Shown here: in pieces, positions 38,428 through 45,159 of the stretch
How positions within the stretch are numbered: position 1 is the first letter of the stretch
Layout: each line of letters opens with the position of its first letter
Notes under the pieces: generated by a model
The model's database searches: none
What the model saw: the letters and a program-made list of their open reading frames with translations, nothing else
What the model was told of the DNA's origin: nothing
Made by a program: the position numbers and the translations under genes
Assembly: GCA_023150845.1 (NCBI GenBank)
Contig: JAKLKD010000009.1
Span: forward strand, 1-62,183
Reading direction: 5' to 3'
DNA from: Myxococcota bacterium
GTDB taxonomy: Bacteria > Myxococcota_A > UBA796 > CAJQPC01
Length of the DNA: 62,183 nt

Positions 38428-39332
38428 GCACACCGAGCTTCACCGAACGCGCCGCGTCGATGGCCCTCGCCGCCGAGCTGATGGAGGAGCCCTCCCGCTG
38501 GCTCGACCTGGGCCACGCGCGCCTGCCGTACTGGGTCATCGGTGAGGGGCCAGACCTCGTGCTGGTGCACGGCTGGCCCGTGGACGGGCGGACCTGGCGG
38601 CGGATCGTGCCTGCGCTCGCGGCGCGTTTTCGGTGCCACGTCATCGACCTCCCGGGCGCGGGGCGGAGCGTCTGGAGTGAACAGACCCCCCGGGGCTGCG
38701 CCGGGCTGACCGAGTGCCTGGGGCAGGCGGTGGCGAAGATGGACCTGCCCGGGCGCTTCGGCTTCGTCGCCTTCGACAGCGGCGGCGGCTTCGCCCGTAA
38801 GGTCGCCGCGGAGCTGCCCGAGCGGGTCGCCGGGCTCGCCTTGGGGAACACCGAGACGCCCAAGGACTACTCGCGGCTACTTCTGGCCGCCCTGCGCCAA
38901 GGAAGGCGCCTCGGCGCGCAGACGATGATGCGGCTGGGCCTGCAGTTTGTGTGGGTCCGGGCGCGCGCCTGGGAGACCAGCGTGAACGACCCTGCCCTGC
39001 GTGAGGAGCTCGCCGAGCTGTTCTTGCGGCCCCTGGCCCGCGACGGCCGACGCTTTCAGGGCATGTTTGTGCTGGCCGAGGGCCTCAAGGCTGAAGACTT
39101 TGATGGGTGCTTCGAGGCCCATGGCCGGATCACCGCCCCGGTGCGGCTGATCTGGGGCGCGGACGACCCCTGGTTCCCCCTCGACGCCGCCCGGCGCATG
39201 ACGGGGCAGTTCGCGGGGCCCGTCACGCTGGTGGAGGTGCCCGGCGCCAAGCTCTTTGTGCACGAGGAGTTCCCCGAGCTGTTCGCGGCCGAGGTCCTGC
39301 GGCACTTTGAGGGGGTGTTTGGGGTGGGGTAG
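38424..39332 (+). CDS. Alpha/beta hydrolase, haloalkane dehalogenase/epoxide hydrolase-like
   Basis: 302 residues from GTG at 38424, overlapping the MalG stop. HGWPVDGRTW carries the oxyanion region, DLPGAGRS follows, and the nucleophile elbow is FVAFDSGGGFA. Asp occupies the nucleophile position in the same place as the Asp of dehalogenases and epoxide hydrolases, instead of Ser. PVRLIWGADDPWFP carries the acid and KLFVHEEFPELF the His. It is cotranscribed with the sugar importer, which may hint at a glycoside or ester substrate; not determined. Confidence 0.85.
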   Translation: MSTPSFTERAASMALAAELMEEPSRWLDLGHARLPYWVIGEGPDLVLVHGWPVDGRTWRRIVPALAARFRCHVIDLPGAGRSVWSEQTPRGCAGLTECLGQAVAKMDLPGRFGFVAFDSGGGFARKVAAELPERVAGLALGNTETPKDYSRLLLAALRQGRRLGAQTMMRLGLQFVWVRARAWETSVNDPALREELAELFLRPLARDGRRFQGMFVLAEGLKAEDFDGCFEAHGRITAPVRLIWGADDPWFPLDAARRMTGQFAGPVTLVEVPGAKLFVHEEFPELFAAEVLRHFEGVFGVG

Positions 39333-39434
39333 GGGTAGGGACGCTGTGACCTCGGCGCCATGCGCTCGTCCAAGGCGAGTTCGACGGGCGTACTCGCCAC
39401 GAAGACAGGCTACGGAGATCATGGACACATCGCC

Positions 39435-39923
39435 TTACCTCGTGCCAGCCTCTCCGCTCACAGGTTGCCCGCTCCTGGTGGACAGGGTGTAGATCTCCCC
39501 GCTCTGGTCGGTGACCTGCATGCACTCCAAGTGGAGATCTACATCCTCGATCAGGTCTGGCAAGGTCTGACGCCACAACAGCGTGCCGCTCGGCTCGAAG
39601 ACGGCGAGCTGGTCGCCCGCGATAACAAGGATCCGGTCGTCGTTCATGCGCTGAAAGCTCTGTACGTCGGTGAGATCCTCGATGGAGGCCACCACAGCGC
39701 CCGTGGCAAGGTGAAGCACGAAGACCGCCTGCTCTGCGCCAACGAACGCATGTTCAGCGTCCCCCTCACAGACCACTGGCGGGGGCGCGGGCTGGTGTGT
39801 CGCCAAAAAAGTTGACCAGGACGCGCCGCAGTCGATGCGCCACCAGCTTCGAGGCGTGTCCGTCGCCAGAAGGTGAGCGCCAGCGGAAGGTGCCGAAGGA
39901 ATAGGGATGACGTGAAGATTCAT
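39435..39923 (-). CDS. Putative immunity protein for the DUF4157 toxin-like protein
   Basis: 162 residues, 7 bp after the stop of the large DUF4157 gene. Its pattern of AEQAVFVLHLATGAVV, DRILVIAGDQLAVFEPSGTLLWRQ and SGEIYTLSTRSGQPV resembles small beta-propeller-like (PQQ-like) immunity proteins that follow polymorphic toxins; this is a pattern judgement, not a family match. It has no signal peptide, so it is cytoplasmic, as expected if the toxin acts on a cytoplasmic target. It has lower GC than the neighbouring DNA, like the toxin C-terminus. Toxin binding is inferred from position. Confidence 0.55.
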   Translation of the reverse strand: MNLHVIPIPSAPSAGAHLLATDTPRSWWRIDCGASWSTFLATHQPAPPPVVCEGDAEHAFVGAEQAVFVLHLATGAVVASIEDLTDVQSFQRMNDDRILVIAGDQLAVFEPSGTLLWRQTLPDLIEDVDLHLECMQVTDQSGEIYTLSTRSGQPVSGEAGTR

Positions 39924-39930
39924 GGTTGGC

Positions 39931-42900
39931 TCACTTCTTGACCTTTGGGATCACGGTAACGACCTTCGGGATCGACTTCATGTCGCCTCCCTCGTAGAAA
40001 TACTTGATCTCCAAGATGACACCGACGTGCTCAACGGCCCGGGTGACCGTGGTGCCATAGGGTCCCTTGTGCTCGCTGATGGGCGGAGCAGTGGCGCCCT
40101 CTTGAAAGATACCCTCCAGCTTCGTCCTGCCCTCAGCAGTGTCTTCAATTCCCATACTCTCGAACACATCCTTGAGCTGTTGAGACCTGTCGTAATTGTG
40201 CTTCAGCTTCTCGTACTGCTTGGGATCAGTCTGCTTTAGCGCCTCAGGCGGACGCTCGACCTTACCAAAGAAGTACTCATACTTCTTCGGGTCGAGCTGG
40301 AACGCGCTGTCTGATGGCTCGACACCCTCCACCTTAGGCGCGTCCTCCTCCACCTTGGGCGCGTCCTCCTCCACCTTGGGCGCCTGCTCCTCCACCTTGG
40401 GCACGTCCTCCTCCACCTTGGGCGCCTTCTCCTCCACCTTCGGCGCCTTGGGTTTGCCGCCGCGCACCCGCGCGATGCGCACTAGGCTGGCGACGCTCGT
40501 GAGGAAGAACACCGACCCCAGCCCGATGCGCTCCCAGGACTCCGCCAAGGTCAGCTCGCGGCCAAAGGCGCGCTGGCCGACGAGGCCCTCGATGATGAGC
40601 GGGATCCCGGTGAGGTCGGCGATCCCCAGGCCGAACAAGGCGAGCCCTTGCAGGAAGCTCGGGCCCTCGGGGTTGTCCTCTGAGAACTCCGCGAAGCGGG
40701 CGTACACGCCGAGGCCCACGGCGGCGAGCACGGCGATGATCACCGTGGCCACCGCGCCGATCGTCGCGGCCGCCTCCGCCGCCACAAAGAGCCCCGCCAC
40801 GGCCACGATGAGCGCCTCCAAGGCCAACATCACGAGCCAGCCCACGGCGATCATGGCGATGCCGGTGAGCGCGCCGAACACGAAGCCCCCAAGGCGCTCG
40901 CCGAGCTTGGTGATGAACCACTGGCGCACGTCGGCCACCCAGCCGGTGAGGCCGTCCCACAAGGCGCCCAGCCCACCCCAGCCGCCGCGCTGGGCCGTCG
41001 GGGACTCGGCCTCCTGGGCGTCTTGGCGGCGATCCGCCTCAGCGCTGAGCGTGTCGTAGCTCGCCCCCGCCGACGCGGCGGCCTGATCCGCCCTCGCCTG
41101 CACCTCCACGAGCAGGGTGTCCTCTTGGGCGAGGCCCGCGTCCACCTTGGCGGTGACGGTCTGCCCCACCTCAGCGTGCGCGGCCCACGCGGCGTCGGTG
41201 AAGCCCTGGGCCGCGCGCTGAAAGCCCCCGGTCGCCCCCTCAGCGGCGGAGGCTTGTTTCGCCGCGGCCTCCTCCGCGGCGGCGCTGAGCCCCGCGCTCG
41301 CCTCAGCGCCCAGCCCCCGCTGCTCGGCGCTGAGCCGCGCGCCCAAGGTCATCGCCGCCGCGCTCGACTCCGCCCCGGCCTGCTCAAGCTGTGTCTGCGC
41401 CGAGCGCTCCAGGCCGTCGATCGCCGCCAGGGCCTCCCCGCCCCAGCCCCCTACCCCGGTGACCGCACCCGCCGCGGCCTCGCCGAGCGCCTGATCCACC
41501 CTCGCGGCGGCCTCGCCGAGCGCCCCTTGGGGGGCCTGCCCCATCCCGCTGAGCTGGGCCGCGGCGTCTTGGGCCGCCCCACGCAGCGCCGCGGCGCCCT
41601 CCTCAATCTTCGCCCCCACGCCGCCCGAGACCTCCGCCGAGAGCCCGTCGAGCTGCTCACCGAGCGCCTGGCCCTGGGCGTGAAGCGCCGCGCGCTGGCC
41701 CGCCTCCTCGGCGTCAAGGGCGGAGAGCGCCGCCTGCTCCGACGTGGTGATCCCCTCTAGGGTGACCGTTGCGCCCTGGACAAGCTCGGCCTCTACGCGG
41801 CGCCCTTCGGCCGCGACGCTCGCGGTCGCCGTGTCGCGCCCATCTCCCAGCGCGGTCGTGAGCTCCGCCTCTTGGGCGCTAAGACCCTCGCTCGCCGACG
41901 CGGTCGCCTGCTGCGCGGCGGCCGCGAGTTCGGCGCCGAGCGCCTGACACCTCGGCCCGCCCTCCGCGACGATCTGGGCCGTGACGTCCGCCTGGGCCAC
42001 CGCGCGGGCGTCCCCGCCTGACGCGCCTTTGCCCAAGGTGTTTGCCGTCGCCGCCCGCCGCGCGCTCTCCGTCGTCGCGCGGCTGGCCTCAGCCTCGCCG
42101 AGCCCGGTGAGCGCCTCGCGCACCAAAGCGGCCTCGCCTCTCGCCTGGGCGAGCGCCGCGTCATGGCCCTCGGTCACCGCGACGACGGCCTCGGCGGTCG
42201 CCGCGCTCGTCTTCATCAAGGCGGCGTCCCTCGCGCCCTCGACCACGAGCCGGGCGTCCGCCGCGCCCTGGCGCACGCTCGCGCGAGCGGCGTCGAAGGC
42301 CCCCACAAGCGCGGCCTCTTGGGTGGCGACCGCTTGGGCGAGGCGCTCCCGCGCGGCGTCGATGCGCGCCATGACCGCATCTTGGCGCTGGGCGCCCACG
42401 GCGAGCAGGCGGGCGGCGAGGGCCTCTCCTTGGGCTTGGGCCGACGCGGCGGCCTTGGCGGCGGCTTCAGCGCCGACAGGCTCCTCCGAGGCGCCGGACT
42501 GGGCGAGCCCTCCCAGATCAAGCCCCCCAGCGCCCCCTTCAGCCCCGGCGCCGCCCTCCTCAAACATCCCCGGCTCAAGCCCCGGCGCGTCCGCGCCGAG
42601 CGTGTCCGGCCTCGGCTCCGTCTGGGGAGCGGGCGTAGGACCGCCCCCCGTCGCCGTCGTGGTCGTCGTCGCGTCGACGCGCGTCGTCGGCGTCGGCGCG
42701 ATCGTCTCCGGCGCAGGGGCCGCCGTCTCGGGCCCAGGCGCCACCGTCGCCGCGATCGGGGCGGGCGCCGGGGCGCTCATCGGTGGCGCCGTCGTCGTCT
42801 CGGGCGCGGGCGCCGCTCCGCTCGGGGGCGCGGGCGTCCGCCCGGGGCTCACCGCGCGCGGCCCGGTCAAGGTCGCGGGGGCGGGGCCCGCCTCTCCGAG

Positions 42901-43398
42901 GAGCGCCTGGGCCTCACCCGCCAACCTTGCCTCAGCGCCATAGGCCTCACGCTCGGTCGCGGCGGTGACCGGCGCGGCGCCGCCCTCGCTGACAACCTCG
43001 CCCCGCTGATCGTGGCCGACGTGCTGCAGCTCGTGGGCGAGGGCGCGCCGACCTTTGGGGGCGTTCACATCGGCCACGGGCCCGCCCAGAAAGACGTGCT
43101 GGCCCAAGGTCACCGCGTCCCCGCCCACGGCGGCGAGGGTCTGGGCGGCCTCGCCCCCGGTGTGAACCCGCACCTCGTCCAGCGGCGTGTCCATGAGCCC
43201 GCCGAAGGAGGCGGCCAGCGCCGGATCCAGCCGCCGCCCGCCCTTGGGCGCAGCGGGCGCCTCGGGGCGCTCATTGGGGAGGCGCGCGAGGAGCGCCTGG
43301 TTGCCGAGCAGCGACTGATCTAAGTGTTGTGGGACGTCCTCGGCGCCAGACGCGATCTCAGGCTGCCGACCTTGGGCGCTCAATCGGGAACGTTTCAT
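39931..43398 (-). CDS. Giant DUF4157 protein with putative C-terminal toxin domain
   Basis: 1155 residues. The N-terminus has a DUF4157 domain with HELQH (122-126), a metal-binding motif; this family is common in effectors loaded into extracellular contractile injection systems. A Pro/Ala/Thr-rich linker (about 160-290) and a long Ala-rich helical, coiled-coil-like segment (to about 860) follow, then two or three hydrophobic segments (about 850-910). Next come 21-bp-encoded repeats (A/V)PKVEE. The last about 120 residues (from DPKKYEYFFG) include HNYDRSQQL, HKGPYGTTVTRA and the basic end TVIPKVKK. This tail has lower GC (27 of 60 bases at 40141-40200) and looks like a swapped toxin domain of unknown activity. 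Confidence 0.8.
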   Translation of the reverse strand: MKRSRLSAQGRQPEIASGAEDVPQHLDQSLLGNQALLARLPNERPEAPAAPKGGRRLDPALAASFGGLMDTPLDEVRVHTGGEAAQTLAAVGGDAVTLGQHVFLGGPVADVNAPKGRRALAHELQHVGHDQRGEVVSEGGAAPVTAATEREAYGAEARLAGEAQALLGEAGPAPATLTGPRAVSPGRTPAPPSGAAPAPETTTAPPMSAPAPAPIAATVAPGPETAAPAPETIAPTPTTRVDATTTTTATGGGPTPAPQTEPRPDTLGADAPGLEPGMFEEGGAGAEGGAGGLDLGGLAQSGASEEPVGAEAAAKAAASAQAQGEALAARLLAVGAQRQDAVMARIDAARERLAQAVATQEAALVGAFDAARASVRQGAADARLVVEGARDAALMKTSAATAEAVVAVTEGHDAALAQARGEAALVREALTGLGEAEASRATTESARRAATANTLGKGASGGDARAVAQADVTAQIVAEGGPRCQALGAELAAAAQQATASASEGLSAQEAELTTALGDGRDTATASVAAEGRRVEAELVQGATVTLEGITTSEQAALSALDAEEAGQRAALHAQGQALGEQLDGLSAEVSGGVGAKIEEGAAALRGAAQDAAAQLSGMGQAPQGALGEAAARVDQALGEAAAGAVTGVGGWGGEALAAIDGLERSAQTQLEQAGAESSAAAMTLGARLSAEQRGLGAEASAGLSAAAEEAAAKQASAAEGATGGFQRAAQGFTDAAWAAHAEVGQTVTAKVDAGLAQEDTLLVEVQARADQAAASAGASYDTLSAEADRRQDAQEAESPTAQRGGWGGLGALWDGLTGWVADVRQWFITKLGERLGGFVFGALTGIAMIAVGWLVMLALEALIVAVAGLFVAAEAAATIGAVATVIIAVLAAVGLGVYARFAEFSEDNPEGPSFLQGLALFGLGIADLTGIPLIIEGLVGQRAFGRELTLAESWERIGLGSVFFLTSVASLVRIARVRGGKPKAPKVEEKAPKVEEDVPKVEEQAPKVEEDAPKVEEDAPKVEGVEPSDSAFQLDPKKYEYFFGKVERPPEALKQTDPKQYEKLKHNYDRSQQLKDVFESMGIEDTAEGRTKLEGIFQEGATAPPISEHKGPYGTTVTRAVEHVGVILEIKYFYEGGDMKSIPKVVTVIPKVKK
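40328..40450 (-). repeat. Six 21-bp in-frame tandem repeats
   Basis: The plus-strand unit is close to TCCACCTTGGGCGCGTCCTC plus one base. Each encodes a 7-residue PKVEE-type unit (APKVEED, APKVEEK and variants) in the DUF4157 protein. They lie directly before the lower-GC toxin-like tail, so they may be a flexible spacer and a recombination hotspot where tails are exchanged. Confidence 0.9.
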
Positions 43399-44053
43399 CG
43401 TGTTCTCTATACGAAACCGCGAGGCCCGGTCCCCTGGGGCCGCTCAGGGCGCCTTCCCGAGGCGCTCTCACAAGGCTTCTTGCAACAAGATGAGCGTACC
43501 CCAACCGCGAACAGACGTAAAGGACTCTCTTGACCTAAACGCTCCTGACCGCTTGTGTGTCGCCTGGAGAGCAGGCCAAACGCTCGGCGCGAGCCGCGCT
43601 GAGGAGGCCGCCCGGGCGCGTGGGCGATCCCCCCAGCCCCGACGATCGGCCGCGTTTTGCCCCATCGGCGCAAAACCAACCCGGCGGGCGCCAACCCGGC
43701 GCCGGCCCGGAGCAAAACCAACCCGGCCACCTCCAACCCAGCGCCGACCTGCAGCAAAACCAACCCGGCGAGCGCCAACCCAGCGCCGACCTGCAGCAAA
43801 ACCAACCCGGCGAGCGCCAACCCAGCGCCGAGCTGGAGCAAGACCGCGCTGCCGGGCATACACACCGCCATCTTGAGGTCTCGGGGCGACGAGCCTGACG
43901 ACCACACGGCGCGGCGCGGCGCCCGATCGCGGCGAGCCCCCGCGCGCCCACGTCGTGAACGTTTCACCTTGCGCCTCTCGCGGTCTGAAGGGTAAAGACC
44001 TGACCGACGGCGCCGCCCATGGAGGGCCGTGGCCGTGAGAAGCGGAGGGAAGA
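43399..44053. other. Intergenic region with 42-bp repeats between divergent genes
   Basis: 655 bp. It holds the promoter of the DUF4157 gene (TATAGA at about 43408-43413 on the minus strand, almost leaderless), the 42-bp repeats, and the promoter region for 44054. Several frames are open because the repeat unit is a multiple of three. One minus-strand frame (43967-43407) begins GTGAAACGTTCACGA, encoding MKRSR like the DUF4157 gene, with GAGAGG upstream, but its codon use (frequent TTG, GTT) is poor. I do not call a gene. Confidence 0.5.
43670..43857. repeat. Four 42-bp tandem repeats plus a partial fifth
   Basis: Units begin at 43670, 43712, 43754, 43796 and 43838 with GCAAAACCAACCCGGC. Copies 3 and 4 are nearly identical; the fifth is truncated. 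On the plus strand, two frames read as Pro/Gln-rich or Asn/Pro/Ala-rich 14-residue repeats; on the minus strand, one frame reads as a hydrophobic LLQVGAGLALAGLV repeat. Codon evidence does not settle which, if any, is translated. Confidence 0.85.
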
Positions 44054-44752
44054 ATGGCTGACATCCGCGCCGAGAACGACGGCGAGCGAGATCTCATCCT
44101 CAACAACACCACAGCCTGGATCATCACCCTGGTCGAGGCGTCAAAGCTGCACGGCATCTACGAGTACATCGCCAAGGCCAGCTTTGACGGCTACCAGGCC
44201 GCCAGCGTCGCGCACCGGGCCAACCGCCAGGCCCACAACCTCGCCGTCGAGGCGCTCCGCGCGGCGCTCACCGCGGTGCATGAGGCCCTGCGTGAGCTGT
44301 TCATGCACACACAGATGAAGCACGGCACGGCGGGGCTGAACAAGCTGGAGTCGCTCTTGGGCGGAATGCCCCGCTCCGAGCTCCTCAGCCGAGGCCGCAA
44401 CGAGGTCATCACCCGCGTCGGCGGCCTGCTCACCGCGCTGAACACCGGCTTCACCCTCAAGCTCAACGAGGAGCTCGTCACCAACCTGCGCAGCGCCCAC
44501 GCCACCCTCGTCACCGCCCAGCAGCAGGAGGCGAGCGCCCGCGCGCAGCGCAAACAGTCCGCCGCCGCCTTGGCTGCCGCCCGCGTAAACTTCGATCGGG
44601 ACTCCGTGCGCTTCTTGCGTGTGGTCGACGGCGACCCCGAGGCCACCGGCCTGGTGATCGACCTCGGCGCCTACCGCCGCGACCGCAAGGCCAGCGGTGA
44701 GGGCGAAGACACGAGCGACGAGGCCACCGACCTCTCGGAGATCGCGCTCTGA
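44054..44752 (+). CDS. Hypothetical helical protein, 232 residues
   Basis: The ATG at 44054 has GGAGGG with 4-nt spacing. The product is hydrophilic and mostly alpha-helical (EALRAALTAVHEALRELFMHTQ; SARAQRKQSAAALAAAR), with an acidic tail EGEDTSDEATDLSEIAL. It starts MADIRAENDGERDLILNNTT. There is no signal peptide or membrane helix. No family recognised. It sits just after the DUF4157 gene's upstream region on the opposite strand, so it could be part of the same accessory island. Confidence 0.75.
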   Translation: MADIRAENDGERDLILNNTTAWIITLVEASKLHGIYEYIAKASFDGYQAASVAHRANRQAHNLAVEALRAALTAVHEALRELFMHTQMKHGTAGLNKLESLLGGMPRSELLSRGRNEVITRVGGLLTALNTGFTLKLNEELVTNLRSAHATLVTAQQQEASARAQRKQSAAALAAARVNFDRDSVRFLRVVDGDPEATGLVIDLGAYRRDRKASGEGEDTSDEATDLSEIAL

Positions 44753-44799
44753 GCGCCAGAGGGACGGCGCCCGCCGCTCGGCGAGTTACCCGCTAGCCC

Positions 44800-45141
44800 A
44801 TGACCAAGACCAACGACGCCGAGTCGCTCCAGCGTGTCCAGCGCGCCTGCGCCGACGCACAGACGCCGCTGGCCGCGCTGCTCTCAGACCCCGCGGTCGA
44901 GGTGCAGATCGGCGGCGCTGGCGTGGCGGGCGCGCTGAGGCGCATCTACGAGGTCCGACGCGCGCTCGCGGCGCGTGACGGGCGCGACTCCGCCCAGTGG
45001 CGAACCTTCGTCGAGGTCCTAGGCCAGCGTGAGGAAGGCCCGGCGATTCGGCTCTTGACCGCGCGAGCCCGAGGCCGCGCCATCCTCGCGATGCTCGACG
45101 CCGAGACCTTTGAGGTGCTCGCCACGCTCGGCCCGGGCTGA
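44800..45141 (+). CDS. Hypothetical protein, 113 residues
   Basis: It starts MTKTNDAESLQRVQRACADA and contains a hydrophobic GGAGVAGALRRIYEVRRAL stretch and TARARGRAILAMLDAETFEVLATLGPG at the C-terminus. GC-biased third codon positions and a stop right before the convergent rph gene support it. It is 47 bp after the previous hypothetical gene and likely in the same transcript. The Shine-Dalgarno is weak. Function unknown. Confidence 0.65.
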   Translation: MTKTNDAESLQRVQRACADAQTPLAALLSDPAVEVQIGGAGVAGALRRIYEVRRALAARDGRDSAQWRTFVEVLGQREEGPAIRLLTARARGRAILAMLDAETFEVLATLGPG

Positions 45142-45159
45142 CCGTGGCGGCGCGCCGCT

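Noticed and set aside
43407-43967. 186-residue minus-strand protein with hydrophobic 14-residue repeats
   Set aside because: Start and ribosome site look good, but codon use is poor and other frames are equally open; kept only as a finding.
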